64,000 bases of DNA. Origin: an uncultured Lachnospiraceae bacterium. Its GTDB lineage: Bacteria > Bacillota > Clostridia > Lachnospirales > Lachnospiraceae. The translations under genes and the position numbers were made by a program. Positions 34,881 to 45,650 of this stretch are shown here, piece by piece. The DNA is taken from contig CAJTMB010000001.1 in assembly GCA_910577105.1 (NCBI GenBank), positions 62,001 through 126,000 of the forward strand, written 5' to 3'. The first letter of the stretch is position 1. Each line of letters opens with the position of its first letter. The notes beneath the pieces were generated by a model that saw only the letters and a list, made by a program, of their open reading frames with translations, searched no databases and was not told where the DNA came from.

Positions 34881-37121
34881 TTAATGCAATACAACTTCCC
34901 GGATTCTATCGGAAAAAGCCGTATACCGGCGGTTGACATCCGTATTTTGTACCATTTCCCCAACCGTTTCCCTGCTTCCCAAAATCGTGACACAGGACTT
35001 TGCCCTTGTCACGCCGGTATATAAAAGATTCCTGTTAAACAGCATGCGCGGACCCGAAAGGAGCGGCATAATCACTGCTGCATATTCGCTTCCCTGAGAT
35101 TTGTGTATGGTAATGGCATATGCCAGTTCCAGTTCCTCCGCCTGGGCAAACGGGTATGTCACGCGCCTGTGTTCATCATATTCTACCACCATATTGCCGG
35201 AAAACTCGTTGATTTGCAGGATTCTTCCCATATCACCGTTAAAAATTCCCAGCCCTTTATCCACAGGAATGCCGTATTTGCTCACTACCTCCCATTCAAG
35301 TTCATAATTATTTTTAATCTGCATCACCTTGTCACCTTCACGGAAAATATTTTCCCCAAAAACATGCTCCTTTTTTTCCGTAGAAGCAGGGTTCATGTAT
35401 TTCTGCAAAATCCGGTTCAGTGTTTCCACCCCAAGGCTGCCTTTCCGCATGGGCGTCAGCACCTGGATGTCCAGGGAATCCGCTCCCACATATCTGGGAA
35501 GCTTCTCTGTTATCAGCTGTACCATATGTTTATATATGACATTCACATCGTTTCTTTCCAGAAAGAAAAAATCACGGCTTTTATTGTCAAGCAACAGTTC
35601 CTCTCCCCGGTTGATTTTATGGGCATTCACGACTATATCGCTCTCCTGTGCCTGTCTGAATATTTTTTTCAGAACTATGGAAGGAAATACATCTGCAGAC
35701 ATGATATCCCGCAGCACCTGTCCCGGTCCCACGGATGGCAGCTGGTCCACATCCCCTACCAGAATCAGTCTTGTTCCCGGCATAATCGCACGCAAAAGCG
35801 CCTGCAGCAAATGAATATCCACCATGGACATTTCATCAATGATAATGACGTCCGCCTCCAGGGGATTCTCTTCATTCCTCTCAAACCGCACATTCCGTCT
35901 GTTATCTTCTGACAGTGCACCGTTTAATTCCAACATGCGGTGGATGGTGCGCGCTTCATATCCCGTCGCCTCTGTCATCCGCTTCGCTGCCCGGCCTGTA
36001 GGCGCTGCCAGAAAAATATCCAGCTGTTCTGATTCAAAATAACGTATTATAGTGTTGATGGTTGTAGTTTTCCCTGTTCCGGGTCCTCCCGACAGGATAA
36101 ACAGGCCATTCTTCACACATGCCAGCACCGCCTGTTCCTGCAGTTCATCCAGTTCCAGCCCTTCTTTTTTGGCTATGACAGCAATCCTGTCCCTGATTGC
36201 CGCTTCCCCGGATGGCAGCAATCCTCCTTCCTCACCCACCGGAATGTTCAATCCTGCAAGCATGGCGGCACAGTTTAATTCTGCATAATAATTTGCGGAT
36301 GCAAATACTTTTACTTCCTCCCGCTTTTTAATTACCAGCTTTTTATCCATTGCGAGGTTTCCTATCTGCGGTGCAATATAAACCCTGTCCACCGAAAGCA
36401 GTTCCTCCGCCCTGTAAAGCAGCACATCTTCCGGCAGAAACATATGGCCTTCCTGCACTGCCTGCAGCAACACATACAGTATGCCGCTCCTTATACGAAA
36501 ATCCGAATCCGTATGGATACCGATTTTCCCCGCAATTTCATCTGCTATCCGAAATCCTATCCCTTCTATATCCTCTGCAAGCTGATAAGGATTCTGCTGC
36601 ATGACGCCATACAGGCTATCCTTGTATGTATTGTATATTTTTATCGCCAATGCGTTTGATATGCCGAACTGCTGTAAATAAAGGAACGCTTCCCGCATGT
36701 CCTTTTTTTCTTCCATCTGCATGGATATTTCCCTTGCTATACGCTCACTTATGCCCTTTACCTCCGTCAGGCGTTCCGGCTCCTCTTCAATCACCCGGAA
36801 AGTGTCCTTTCCGAATCTTTTGACTATCCTTGCGGCAAGAGCTGCCCCTACACCCTTTATGGCGCCCGATGCCAGATACCTTTCTATGCTTACGGCATCC
36901 TCCGGCATAATTGTCTTAAAAGCGCTGACCTTGAATTGACTGCCGTACACAGGATGTTCCGTAAAAGAGCCCTCAGCCTGTATGCTTTCCCCCTGCGTTA
37001 CTCCTTTCATCATTCCCACCAGAACATTTTCCCCTTCTTCCCCGGAAAGTTCCAGCACCGTATAGCCATTTTCCTCATTTTGAAAGATGATACGTTCCAC
37101 AAACCCTTTTATCGTTTCCAT
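34881..37121 (-). CDS. recD2: RecD2-type ATP-dependent DNA helicase
   Basis: This ~746-residue SF1B helicase has an N-terminal OB-like domain and tandem helix-hairpin-helix segments (about 80-190; GAIKGVGAALAARI), Walker A GGPGTGKTTTI near 345, Walker B IIDEMSMVD, and motif VI in AITIHKSQGSEYAAV followed by YTGVTRAK. RecD2 unwinds DNA 5' to 3' independently of RecBC and takes part in repair and fork processing. ATG 37121 with AAAGGGAA upstream is preferred over a TTG two codons earlier. It opens the run recD2-comFC-yvyF. Confidence 0.95.
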   Translation of the reverse strand: METIKGFVERIIFQNEENGYTVLELSGEEGENVLVGMMKGVTQGESIQAEGSFTEHPVYGSQFKVSAFKTIMPEDAVSIERYLASGAIKGVGAALAARIVKRFGKDTFRVIEEEPERLTEVKGISERIAREISMQMEEKKDMREAFLYLQQFGISNALAIKIYNTYKDSLYGVMQQNPYQLAEDIEGIGFRIADEIAGKIGIHTDSDFRIRSGILYVLLQAVQEGHMFLPEDVLLYRAEELLSVDRVYIAPQIGNLAMDKKLVIKKREEVKVFASANYYAELNCAAMLAGLNIPVGEEGGLLPSGEAAIRDRIAVIAKKEGLELDELQEQAVLACVKNGLFILSGGPGTGKTTTINTIIRYFESEQLDIFLAAPTGRAAKRMTEATGYEARTIHRMLELNGALSEDNRRNVRFERNEENPLEADVIIIDEMSMVDIHLLQALLRAIMPGTRLILVGDVDQLPSVGPGQVLRDIMSADVFPSIVLKKIFRQAQESDIVVNAHKINRGEELLLDNKSRDFFFLERNDVNVIYKHMVQLITEKLPRYVGADSLDIQVLTPMRKGSLGVETLNRILQKYMNPASTEKKEHVFGENIFREGDKVMQIKNNYELEWEVVSKYGIPVDKGLGIFNGDMGRILQINEFSGNMVVEYDEHRRVTYPFAQAEELELAYAITIHKSQGSEYAAVIMPLLSGPRMLFNRNLLYTGVTRAKSCVTILGSRETVGEMVQNTDVNRRYTAFSDRIREVVLH

Positions 37122-37162
37122 CCGCAATTCCCTTTACAATCGTATACCGAAAGCACACGTGC

Positions 37163-37189
37163 AAAAAGACTGCTTCTTCAGCAGTCTTT
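37163..37189 (-). terminator. Intrinsic terminator of the mbl-flagellar rod operon
   Basis: AAAGACTGCT (37165-37174) pairs with AGCAGTCTTT (37180-37189), and TTTTTGC follows on the minus strand. It lies 37 bases after the rod-binding protein stop. Confidence 0.85.
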
Positions 37190-37225
37190 CCTAATTGCCA
37201 CATTAAACCACGCCGCCCTCAGCTT

Positions 37226-37573
37226 CTATAAGCCGTAGTTGCGCTTCATTTGTTCATAAAGCGTCTGTGCCAGCCCCAGACTGTTTTGTTCTGTGGAGCT
37301 GCTTGCTATCTCTTGTATCATATTGTCCTGATAATAATCCATAAGACCGGTCGTGTAGGAAGAAGCTTCTTCCGATTTCGGAACGGTCTTCACCATTTCC
37401 TTAAAAACCTGCTCCAGAAAATAAGCCTCAAACTGCTTACAGGCATCCATCAGTTCCTCATCCGTCGCCTTGGAGTAATCCGTGTCAAGCTGTCCCTCCA
37501 GCTTTGACGCACTTTGGGAGGACTGTGTCTTATAAAAATCTTCATACGTATTCGTCAAATTACCGATATCCAT
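37226..37573 (-). CDS. FlgJ-like rod-binding protein (no muramidase domain)
   Basis: This 115-residue protein corresponds to the N-terminal Rod-binding domain of FlgJ: LMDACKQFEAYFLEQVFKEM, then YYQDNMIQEIASS and LGLAQTLYEQMKRN. The peptidoglycan hydrolase domain found in proteobacterial FlgJ is absent, as is common in Firmicutes. It likely caps or assembles the flagellar rod outside the membrane. It is the last gene of the mbl-flhO-flgG run. Confidence 0.88.
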   Translation of the reverse strand: MDIGNLTNTYEDFYKTQSSQSASKLEGQLDTDYSKATDEELMDACKQFEAYFLEQVFKEMVKTVPKSEEASSYTTGLMDYYQDNMIQEIASSSTEQNSLGLAQTLYEQMKRNYGL

Positions 37574-37594
37574 AAGCTATTCACACCTTTCCTG

Positions 37595-38413
37595 TTAACC
37601 GCGGAGATTGTTAGCCTGCTGCAGCATCTCATCCGATGCGGTAATGGCCTTGGAGTTAATCTCATATGCCCTCTGTGCCACAATCATGTTGACCATTTCA
37701 TCCACAACCTGCACATTGGAGCCTTCCAGAAAGTTTTGCAGTACGGAACTCTTTTCCACTGTTGTGCTGGTCGCTTCATTGATGGGCTGGCCGCTGGCCG
37801 CTGTCTGCTGGTACATGCTGTCGCCCAGTCTTTCAAGCCCTCCCGGGTTCGTGAACTGGTACAAGCCGATTGTAATGCCCAAAGACTGCGGGTTGTTATT
37901 GGCATCCGGATAACAAATCGTTCCGTCAGCGGTAATTGATATCTGGCTTGCATCATACGTGCTGTTTAAAATAATGCTTCTGCCTTGAGAATCCAATACC
38001 GGCTGTCCTTCACTGTCCGATAACATGGTGCCTCTGTTTGCGGCTGTCGTCCACTGGAAACTGCCGTTTCTGGTATAGTATGTATTGCCGTCATCACCTC
38101 TTACAGCAAAAAAGCCTTTTCCACTGATTGCAAAAGCCGTATTGCTGTCACTCGCAAGCATGGGTCCGTTGTGGAACTGCACCGTCAGGGAAGCATTCCG
38201 CACACCAAGACCAACCTGTGCATTGGACGGTTTCGGGTCTCCGTTTGCAGTAGTCGTCCTTGTCTGCAGATTCTGATACAGCAATGACTTAAATTCATTG
38301 ACCTGTGTTTTGTAGCCTACCGTATTTACATTGGAAAGATTATGGGCAATGTTATCCACATTTGTCTGCTGTGCAATCATGCCCGTTGCTGCTGTCCATA
38401 AACTGCGTACCAT
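37595..38413 (-). CDS. flgG: Flagellar basal-body rod protein FlgG (FlhP-like)
   Basis: This 272-residue protein begins MVRSLWTAATGMIAQQTNVD with the rod motif HNLSNVNTVGYK, and ends with VDEMVNMIVAQRAYEINSKA, both hallmarks of FlgG distal rod proteins. Bacillus has the homologous flhP in the same place after mbl. The protein is exported by the flagellar apparatus. GGAGG precedes the ATG. It shows that this organism carries flagellar structural genes. Confidence 0.92.
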   Translation of the reverse strand: MVRSLWTAATGMIAQQTNVDNIAHNLSNVNTVGYKTQVNEFKSLLYQNLQTRTTTANGDPKPSNAQVGLGVRNASLTVQFHNGPMLASDSNTAFAISGKGFFAVRGDDGNTYYTRNGSFQWTTAANRGTMLSDSEGQPVLDSQGRSIILNSTYDASQISITADGTICYPDANNNPQSLGITIGLYQFTNPGGLERLGDSMYQQTAASGQPINEATSTTVEKSSVLQNFLEGSNVQVVDEMVNMIVAQRAYEINSKAITASDEMLQQANNLRG

Positions 38414-38426
38414 ACTAAAAAGCCTC

Positions 38427-39206
38427 CTATCTTACCTGCCCTAAATTATTGACCGCTACATCCATGGTCCTGTCGTAGGTCTGAATGATTTTCTGATTGC
38501 TCTCATACTGTCTCGTGATGGCAATCAAATTTACCATCTCGGACACCACCTGAACGTTTGCCATTTCCAGACATCCGGAACGGATGCCTGCCGAAGAATT
38601 GGTAAGTTCAGCGCCTTCTATCGGCTGGAAATAAGTCTCCCCATAGCGCTGCAGGTAATCATAATTTTCAAAGTCAACAACCTGTATCTGCGCCACCCGG
38701 TTCCCGTTCTGACTGATAACCCCGTCCGTTGTAATGTCTACACCGTGAAGCGGGTCGAGCCGTATCCGCCTGTTGTTCACATCAAGAAGATAGTCTCCGT
38801 CATTTGTCACCAGAAAGCCATCCTCGTTTAAGGTAAAATTGCCGGCACGGGTATATTTTGTGGAAGTTTCCCCCGCCCTGTTTTTGAACTCTATGGCAAA
38901 AAAGCCTTCCTCGGTAAGCGCTAAATCAAAGGTGTTTCCCGTAACCCTGAAGGAACCTTCCGAATAGTCCGTATAGTTTTCCCCGATTTTGACTCCGGGA
39001 TTGTTTACTCCAAGATACTGTGCCCTCGAAAGTCCGACGGAAGCATCTTTTAATTTGTAGGCCAGTACGGAGTCAAAACTCTGGCTTGTGGTGCCTTCTT
39101 TTTTAAATCCCACTGTTGTCGCATTTGCCAGATTGTTTGTCATGACATCCATTCTGTTCTGCTCATTTTTCAATCCGGTATAAGCGGTATACAATCCCTT
39201 AAACAT
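38427..39206 (-). CDS. Flagellar basal-body rod protein FlgF/FlhO-like
   Basis: This 259-residue protein begins MFKGLYTAYTGLKNEQNRMD with TNNLANATTVGFKKEG and ends with VSEMVNLIAITRQYESNQKI, the rod/hook family N- and C-terminal motifs. It matches Bacillus FlhO in position, directly after mbl and before flhP/flgG. It is a rod component exported through the flagellar secretion system. GGGAGG precedes the ATG. Confidence 0.9.
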   Translation of the reverse strand: MFKGLYTAYTGLKNEQNRMDVMTNNLANATTVGFKKEGTTSQSFDSVLAYKLKDASVGLSRAQYLGVNNPGVKIGENYTDYSEGSFRVTGNTFDLALTEEGFFAIEFKNRAGETSTKYTRAGNFTLNEDGFLVTNDGDYLLDVNNRRIRLDPLHGVDITTDGVISQNGNRVAQIQVVDFENYDYLQRYGETYFQPIEGAELTNSSAGIRSGCLEMANVQVVSEMVNLIAITRQYESNQKIIQTYDRTMDVAVNNLGQVR

Positions 39207-39243
39207 GTTACCTCCCTTTGCAGCCCCAGCCGCATGTATCTGC

Positions 39244-40236
39244 CTAGTCTTCCTTATATCCTGCCAAAAATTCTACATATTTCCCTGTTCCGATTGCCAC
39301 TGCCGTCATGGGGTCCTCTGCCGTCATCGTATTGATGCCTGTTTTGGCGGAAATCAAATCTTCCAATCCCCTCAAAAGGCTTCCTCCCCCTGTCAGTACA
39401 ATCCCCCTGTCAGCAATGTCTGCCGCAAGTTCGGGCGGCGTCTTTTCCAGAACACTGTGTATGGTTTCCACTATCTGTGCGGTGGTTTCCCTGAGCGCTT
39501 CCTCGGTTTCTTCAGAAGAAACCTTGACCGTCTTGGGCAGACCGGTCACAAGGTTACGTCCCCTGACATCCATATATTCCACTTCAGCCCGCTTGTAAGC
39601 GGAACCGATTTTTATCTTTAAATCTTCTGCTGTTCTTTCACCAATCAACAGATTATGCTTTTTACGCATGTAACGAACGATAGCTTCGTCAAAGTCATCC
39701 CCTGCAATCTTTATGGAAGCGCTAACCACCGTGCCTCCCAGTGAAATCACGGCAATATCGGAAGTACCGCCGCCGATATCCACTATCATGTTTCCGCAGG
39801 GTTTTGAAATATCTATACCGGCGCCTATGGCAGCGGCAATCGGCTCTTCAATAATGGACACTTCCCTGGCTCCTGCCTGATAGGTTGCATCCTCAACAGC
39901 CTTTTTTTCCACTTCCGTCACGCCGCTGGGCACACACACTGCAATGCGTGGCTTGCGGAAAGTCCTTCTTCCCAGAGCTTTCTGAATAAAATACTTCATC
40001 ATTTTTTCGGTAACGGTGTAGTCTGAAATAACGCCCTGGCGCAGCGGCCTTACCGCAACGATATTGCCGGGAGTCCTTCCCAGCATCAGGCGTGCATCTT
40101 CGCCGATTGCCTTAATCTTGTTGGTATCTCTATCAAAAGCTACAACGGAAGGCTCCTTTAACACAACGCCTTTCCCCCTGATGTAGACTAATATACTAGC
40201 TGTACCCAAATCAATCCCGATATCCGTATATTGCAT
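39244..40236 (-). CDS. mbl: MreB-family cytoskeletal protein (Mbl-like)
   Basis: This 330-residue actin-like ATPase has the phosphate-1 motif IGIDLGTASILVYIRG, the connecting segment GAAIGAGIDISKP, the phosphate-2 motif MIVDIGGGTSDIAVISLGG and the adenosine motif GIVLTGGGSLLRGLE. It polymerises along the membrane to guide lateral wall synthesis. The Mbl rather than MreB label rests on its position before flagellar rod genes, as in B. subtilis. AAAGGGG lies upstream of the ATG. A palindrome AGGTTATTATAACCT (40288-40302) containing a -10-like TATAAT lies about 52 bases upstream. Confidence 0.93.
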   Translation of the reverse strand: MQYTDIGIDLGTASILVYIRGKGVVLKEPSVVAFDRDTNKIKAIGEDARLMLGRTPGNIVAVRPLRQGVISDYTVTEKMMKYFIQKALGRRTFRKPRIAVCVPSGVTEVEKKAVEDATYQAGAREVSIIEEPIAAAIGAGIDISKPCGNMIVDIGGGTSDIAVISLGGTVVSASIKIAGDDFDEAIVRYMRKKHNLLIGERTAEDLKIKIGSAYKRAEVEYMDVRGRNLVTGLPKTVKVSSEETEEALRETTAQIVETIHSVLEKTPPELAADIADRGIVLTGGGSLLRGLEDLISAKTGINTMTAEDPMTAVAIGTGKYVEFLAGYKED

Positions 40237-40348
40237 AAATTATACCCCTTTCCATGGTATGCTCTCATAGATTTCTAAACATTCCAGGTTATTATAACCT
40301 AAATCTCTGCATTTTCATAGGGGTTTCGGAAAATTTTCAAAAATTCAA

Positions 40349-40388
40349 ACGCAGAAAAGAGAACGAATCCTTCGTTCCTCTCCTGCGT
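40349..40388 (-). terminator. Intrinsic terminator of the uvrB-uvrA transcript
   Basis: On the minus strand ACGCAG-GAGAGGAACGAA pairs with TTCGTTCTCTTTT-CTGCGT, followed by TTGAATTTTT, 56 bases after the uvrA stop. Confidence 0.8.
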
Positions 40389-40443
40389 CCATGCTTTACA
40401 TTACATGTATCGGCTTTTTTCCATGGATACTTTAGGCCGATTT

Positions 40444-43293
40444 TCATTTCTCAAGCATCTTTTTTATATACCTGCCCGTATAGGAATCGGAATTTTGGGC
40501 CACTTCCTCAGGAGTTCCCCGCGCAATCACGGTCCCGCCGCCGTCGCCGCCCTCCGGGCCGATATCAATAATATAGTCCGCCGTCTTAATTACATCAAGA
40601 TTATGCTCGATAACCACAACGGTATTGCCGCCTTCCGTCAGTTTCTGCAATATCTCAATCAGCTTGTGCACATCGGCAAAATGCAGTCCCGTAGTAGGCT
40701 CATCCAGAATATATATAGTCTTTCCGGTACTTCTCCGGCTCAGTTCAGTCGCCAGTTTTATCCTCTGTGCTTCCCCTCCGGACAGTTCCGTGGACGGCTG
40801 GCCCAGCTTCACATAGGACAGGCCCACATCATAAAGGGTTTCGATTTTACGGCGTATGGAAGGTACATTTTCAAAAAACGGAACCGCTTCCTCCACCGTC
40901 ATGTCCAGGACATCAAAGATGCTCTTCCCTTTATATTTGACATCCAAGGTTTCCCTGTTATACCGTTTGCCGCCGCATACCTCGCAGGGAACATATACGT
41001 CCGGCAGAAAATGCATCTCTATTTTTATGATGCCGTCACCGCCGCAGGCCTCGCAGCGCCCGCCTTTGACATTAAAACTAAACCTGCCCTTTTTATAACC
41101 CTTTGCCTTGGCATCCGCCGTGGAAGCAAACAAATCCCTTATCAGGTCAAAGACACCCGTGTAGGTGGCGGGATTGGAACGCGGCGTTCTTCCGATTGGC
41201 GACTGGTCGATATTAATCACCTTATCCAGCTGTTCCATGCCCTTTATCCCTTTATGCCTGCCGGGTATCGTGCGGGCGCGGTTCAGGCTTTTCGCCAGAT
41301 GCTTGTACAAAATCTCATTCACAAGGGAACTCTTCCCGGAACCGGACACACCGGTTACTGCCGTCATTACTCCCAGCGGAAAATCCACATTTATATTTTT
41401 CAGATTGTTTTCCTGTGCCCCAAGCACGGTCAATTTGCCCGTGGGTTTCTTTCTCTTTGCCGGAAGCGGTATCCTTTTCCTGCCGCTCAAATACTGTCCT
41501 GTCACCGACTCCGGCACTTCCATAATATCCTTTGCCGTACCGCACGCCACCACTTCCCCGCCGTGGGAACCGGCGCCGGGACCGATATCAACAATATAAT
41601 CCGCCGCCAGCATGGTGTCCTCGTCGTGCTCCACCACAATCAGGGTATTGCCCAGATTTTTCAGATTCATTAAGGCGCCTAAAAGTTTGTCATTGTCCCT
41701 TTGGTGCAGTCCGATACTGGGCTCATCCAGAATATAACATACGCCGACCAGCCCCGAACCAATCTGTGTGGCAAGACGGATGCGCTGCGCCTCCCCGCCG
41801 GAAAGAGTTCCTGTTGCACGGGATAAAGACAGGTAGTTTAAACCGACATTTGACAAAAATCCTACCCGTGCCCTGATTTCCTTCAAAATCCGCTCCCCGA
41901 TTAATTCCTGTGTTTTTGTCAGTTTCATACCCTGTAAAAAATCCTGCAGCCTGTCAACGGACATGGAAGTAATCTCATAAATATTTCTGTCGCACACAGT
42001 AACCGCCAGGGATTCCTTTTTTAACCGCATCCCGCCGCAAAGTCTGCACGGCGTTATCCTCATAAAGCTTTCATATTCCTGCTTCATGATATCGGAGGAT
42101 GTTTCACGGTATCTTCGTTCTACGTTTTTCACAACCCCTTCGAAAGCAACGGGATATACGCCTTTTCCTCGCTGTCCTTCATAATAAACCTCAATCTGTC
42201 TGCCACCGGTACCGTGGAGCAGAATGTTTTTCACCTTATCGGGATAGTCATCAAAAGGGGTATCCAAATCAAAGTCATAAGCCTTACAAAGCGCCTGTAA
42301 AATCGCATTGGTAAAACTGCCCTTATCCGCACAGGACTGCCACCCGGTGACGGCAATAGCTCCCCCATTAACGGACAAAGACTTATCCGGTATCATCAGT
42401 TCTTCGTCAAACTCCATCTTATACCCCAGCCCGAAACAGTCCGGGCAGGCTCCGAAAGGATTGTTGAAGGAAAAGCTCCTCGGCTCAATTTCGCTGATGC
42501 TTATGCCGCAATCCGGGCAGGCAAAACTCTGGCTGAAGTTCATCGAATCGCCGTCAATGACATCCACCTCCAGAAGACCTTCCGACAATTCCAGTACATT
42601 TTCCACCGAATCGGTAAGACGTCTCTCAATACCTTCTTTTACCACCAGTCTGTCTACCACTACCTCTATATTGTGCTTAATATTTTTGTCCAGCTTGATT
42701 TCCTCTGAAAGCTCATACAGGCTGCCGTCTACACGGACGCGCACATAACCGCTTCGTTTTGCACGCTCCAGAACTTTGGCATGTTCCCCTTTCCGTCCAC
42801 GCACGACAGGCGCCAGAAGCTGTATCTTTGTACCGGGGTCCAGGGACATAATCTGGTCCACCATCTGGTCCACGCTCTGTCTGGCAATTTCCCGGCCGCA
42901 CGACGGGCAGTGGGGAATGCCAATTCTGGCATACAGCAGACGGAAATAATCATATATCTCCGTTACCGTTCCCACCGTGGAACGGGGATTGCGGTTTGTG
43001 GATTTCTGGTCTATGGAAATAGCAGGGGACAGTCCTTCTATTTTTTCCACATTCGGTTTCTCCATCTGCCCCAAAAACTGTCTTGCATAAGAAGAAAGGG
43101 ATTCCATATACCGCCGCTGTCCCTCCGCATAGATGGTGTCAAAGGCAAGGGAAGACTTACCGGAACCGGAAAGCCCTGTCAGCACCACCAGTTCATTTCT
43201 CGGGATATCCACGTCAATATTTTTTAAATTATGTTCTCTGGCGCCCCTTATTTTAATCCAGTCCCTGGGGCGCATTTTCTGTATTTCTTCCAT
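40444..43293 (-). CDS. uvrA: Excinuclease ABC subunit A
   Basis: This ~949-residue protein has two ABC ATPase modules: Walker [13 protein letters not shown] near the start and [12 protein letters not shown] near 635, with two signature motifs ([14 protein letters not shown] and [14 protein letters not shown]). Zinc-site cysteines appear in CPSCG, CPDCG and CEACGGDG...CEVCGG. UvrA finds bulky DNA lesions and loads UvrB. ATG 43293 is preferred over 43320 because GAGGAG lies just upstream and the upstream frame overlaps uvrB. It follows uvrB by 16 bases, the usual order in Clostridia. Confidence 0.97.
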   Translation of the reverse strand: MEEIQKMRPRDWIKIRGAREHNLKNIDVDIPRNELVVLTGLSGSGKSSLAFDTIYAEGQRRYMESLSSYARQFLGQMEKPNVEKIEGLSPAISIDQKSTNRNPRSTVGTVTEIYDYFRLLYARIGIPHCPSCGREIARQSVDQMVDQIMSLDPGTKIQLLAPVVRGRKGEHAKVLERAKRSGYVRVRVDGSLYELSEEIKLDKNIKHNIEVVVDRLVVKEGIERRLTDSVENVLELSEGLLEVDVIDGDSMNFSQSFACPDCGISISEIEPRSFSFNNPFGACPDCFGLGYKMEFDEELMIPDKSLSVNGGAIAVTGWQSCADKGSFTNAILQALCKAYDFDLDTPFDDYPDKVKNILLHGTGGRQIEVYYEGQRGKGVYPVAFEGVVKNVERRYRETSSDIMKQEYESFMRITPCRLCGGMRLKKESLAVTVCDRNIYEITSMSVDRLQDFLQGMKLTKTQELIGERILKEIRARVGFLSNVGLNYLSLSRATGTLSGGEAQRIRLATQIGSGLVGVCYILDEPSIGLHQRDNDKLLGALMNLKNLGNTLIVVEHDEDTMLAADYIVDIGPGAGSHGGEVVACGTAKDIMEVPESVTGQYLSGRKRIPLPAKRKKPTGKLTVLGAQENNLKNINVDFPLGVMTAVTGVSGSGKSSLVNEILYKHLAKSLNRARTIPGRHKGIKGMEQLDKVINIDQSPIGRTPRSNPATYTGVFDLIRDLFASTADAKAKGYKKGRFSFNVKGGRCEACGGDGIIKIEMHFLPDVYVPCEVCGGKRYNRETLDVKYKGKSIFDVLDMTVEEAVPFFENVPSIRRKIETLYDVGLSYVKLGQPSTELSGGEAQRIKLATELSRRSTGKTIYILDEPTTGLHFADVHKLIEILQKLTEGGNTVVVIEHNLDVIKTADYIIDIGPEGGDGGGTVIARGTPEEVAQNSDSYTGRYIKKMLEK

Positions 43294-43309
43294 AATAGTC
43301 TCCTCTTCT

Positions 43310-45298
43310 CTATTCGTCATGGTCTCGCAGAATGGTTTTCAGTTCTACCATCTTGTCACGCAGTTTGGCAGCCGCTTCAAAATTCAAGTCTGCCGCTGCT
43401 TTCTGCATCTTTTTCTGAACATCGGCAATCAGCTTCTCCAATTCCTTCCGGCTCATGGATTCAGGGTCTTTCTCAAACTTAACTTCTTCCTGTGCAATCA
43501 CTTTAGAGATGCTAATCAATTCACGTACTGCTTTTTTAATGGTCTGGGGCGTAATGCCGTGCTTTTCATTGTACTGCTGCTGTATAGCACGCCTTCTGTT
43601 GGTTTCTTCGATGGCAGCGCGCATGGAATCCGTCATGTTATCCGCATACATTATGACATGCCCTTCCGCATTCCGGGCCGCACGACCGACGGTCTGTATC
43701 AGGGAGGTTTCCGAACGAAGAAATCCTTCCTTGTCGGCGTCCAGAATCGCCACCAGCGAAATCTCCGGAATATCCAGTCCTTCTCTCAAAAGGTTAATGC
43801 CTACCAGCACGTCAAAAATATCCAGCCTCATGTCCCGGATAATCTCTGCCCTCTCCAAGGTATCGATGTCGGAATGCAGATACTTCACCCGGATGCCTAC
43901 ATCATTCATATAGTCTGTCAAGTCTTCCGCCATCCTCTTGGTAAGGGTGGTCACCAGCACTTTATTATGATTTTGTGTTTCTTTTCTGATTTCTCCCACC
44001 AAGTCGTCAATCTGTCCCTCCACCGGGCGCACGCTGATTTCAGGGTCCAGAAGCCCGGTCGGGCGGATAATCTGTTCCGTGCGGAGCAGTTCATGCGCCT
44101 TTTCATAATCCGATGGCGTCGCCGACACAAACAGCATCTGGTCTATATGCTCTTCAAATTCTTCAAAATTGAGCGGCCTGTTGTCCAAAGCCGATGGGAG
44201 CCTGAATCCATAATCCACAAGCGTCGTCTTGCGGGAACGGTCCCCTGCAAACATGCCGCGAATCTGCGGAATCGTAATATGGGACTCATCCACTATAATC
44301 AGGTAGTCATCCCCGAAATAATCCATCAGGCAGTGCGGCGGTTCTCCCTCTTTCATACCGCTCAGATGCCGCGAGTAATTTTCAACCCCGGAACAAAATC
44401 CCGTTTCACGCAGCATTTCTATATCAAAATTGGTCCTCTCCGATATCCTCTGGGCCTCTAACAGCTTGTCCTCCCCCTTGAAAAAGCGGATGCGTTCCTC
44501 CAGTTCTTTCTCAATATCATTACAGGCCGATTTTATCTTTTCGGGAGCCACCACATAATGGGAAGCCGGAAAGATTGCCACATGGTTTAAGGTGGCATGC
44601 ACCTGCCCCGTAAGCGGGTCCGTTTCACAAATCCTGTCGATTTCATCCCCAAAAAACTCTATCCTGATTAGGTAATCCCCACCCTGTGCCGGATAGATTT
44701 CCACCACATCTCCCCGAACCCGGAAGGTTCCTCTCTGTATATCCATGTCATTGCGGTCATACTGGATGTCAATCAGTTCCCGCAGCACCTTGTCCCTGTC
44801 CTTTGTCATACCGGGGCGGAGTGATACCACCATCCCCTGATAATCATCGGGACTGCCCAATCCGTATATACAGGAAACGCTGGCCACCACCACCACATCC
44901 CGTCTTTCCGTCAGGGACGCCGTTGCAGAAAGGCGCAGCCTGTCTATCTCTTCGTTGACGGCAGAATCCTTTGCTATATAAGTGTCCGTGGACGGCACAT
45001 AGGCTTCCGGCTGGTAGTAGTCATAATAGGACACAAAGTATTCCACTGCGTTATTGGGAAAAAACTCTTTAAATTCTCCATACAACTGCCCGGCCAGTGT
45101 TTTGTTATGCGCTATTACCAGAGTCGGCTTATTTAACTGCTGGATGACATTTGCCATCGTGAAGGTCTTTCCGGAACCCGTGACACCGAGAAGGGTCTGA
45201 AACTGGTTACCTTCTTTGAAACCTTTTACCAATTCTTCGATTGCCTGCGGCTGGTCGCCTGTGGGCCGGTATTGCGATACTAATTCAAAATGATTCAT
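43310..45298 (-). CDS. uvrB: Excinuclease ABC subunit B
   Basis: This ~662-residue helicase-like protein has Walker [15 protein letters not shown], the beta-hairpin region [18 protein letters not shown], motif [11 protein letters not shown] and a C-terminal UVR coiled coil ([21 protein letters not shown]) that contacts UvrC. It verifies DNA damage handed over by UvrA. ATG 45298 with GGAGAG upstream gives the family start ([12 protein letters not shown]). No convincing LexA box was seen in the 115-base gap upstream. Confidence 0.97.
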   Translation of the reverse strand: MNHFELVSQYRPTGDQPQAIEELVKGFKEGNQFQTLLGVTGSGKTFTMANVIQQLNKPTLVIAHNKTLAGQLYGEFKEFFPNNAVEYFVSYYDYYQPEAYVPSTDTYIAKDSAVNEEIDRLRLSATASLTERRDVVVVASVSCIYGLGSPDDYQGMVVSLRPGMTKDRDKVLRELIDIQYDRNDMDIQRGTFRVRGDVVEIYPAQGGDYLIRIEFFGDEIDRICETDPLTGQVHATLNHVAIFPASHYVVAPEKIKSACNDIEKELEERIRFFKGEDKLLEAQRISERTNFDIEMLRETGFCSGVENYSRHLSGMKEGEPPHCLMDYFGDDYLIIVDESHITIPQIRGMFAGDRSRKTTLVDYGFRLPSALDNRPLNFEEFEEHIDQMLFVSATPSDYEKAHELLRTEQIIRPTGLLDPEISVRPVEGQIDDLVGEIRKETQNHNKVLVTTLTKRMAEDLTDYMNDVGIRVKYLHSDIDTLERAEIIRDMRLDIFDVLVGINLLREGLDIPEISLVAILDADKEGFLRSETSLIQTVGRAARNAEGHVIMYADNMTDSMRAAIEETNRRRAIQQQYNEKHGITPQTIKKAVRELISISKVIAQEEVKFEKDPESMSRKELEKLIADVQKKMQKAAADLNFEAAAKLRDKMVELKTILRDHDE

Positions 45299-45413
45299 GC
45301 CAATGCTCTCCATGTGAACTATTTCCATTTTCGAAGCAGTTCACTCTACTCTAAAATACCTCGTTCAAACAACAATTTTTACAAGTAGCAGCTTTTCTTC
45401 CAGCTCCTCATTT

Positions 45414-45644
45414 TCACTCTTCATAATTATTCTCATCTGTTTCCAACAACATACGGTCAAAATCACTCAATGCATACTGTTCTGCTATTTTTGCTGAGAT
45501 AGTTCCTGAATGTGTCAAAATTTCTTTCTTGGACAGCCGTAAAATTCTTTTAAACTGCCCGCCCGGTAAAGTTGATTTTGTATTCTTGCAAAAAAGCGTC
45601 TGGTTATCTTTGCTTTTGAAGCATAATCTATACTTTCTACTCAT
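45414..45644 (-). CDS. Small protein of unknown function
   Basis: This 76-residue ORF lies six bases after the acetyltransferase stop, on the same strand. It is basic at the N-terminus (MSRKYRLCFKSKDN) and acidic at the end (LLETDENNYEE), with no membrane helix or signal peptide. Its start has no clear Shine-Dalgarno, so it may depend on coupling or not be a real gene. The base composition is more AT-rich than its neighbours, like the acetyltransferase gene. No family was recognised. Confidence 0.45.
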   Translation of the reverse strand: MSRKYRLCFKSKDNQTLFCKNTKSTLPGGQFKRILRLSKKEILTHSGTISAKIAEQYALSDFDRMLLETDENNYEE

Positions 45645-45650
45645 TCTGCG

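Noticed and set aside
40288..40302. Palindrome AGGTTATTATAACCT as the mbl promoter/operator
   Set aside because: It contains a -10-like TATAAT on the minus strand, but no acceptable -35 at 16-18 bases, so it is noted only in the mbl entry.
45299..45413. LexA (SOS) box upstream of uvrB
   Set aside because: A GAACG half-site is present, but no matching second half lies at the right spacing.
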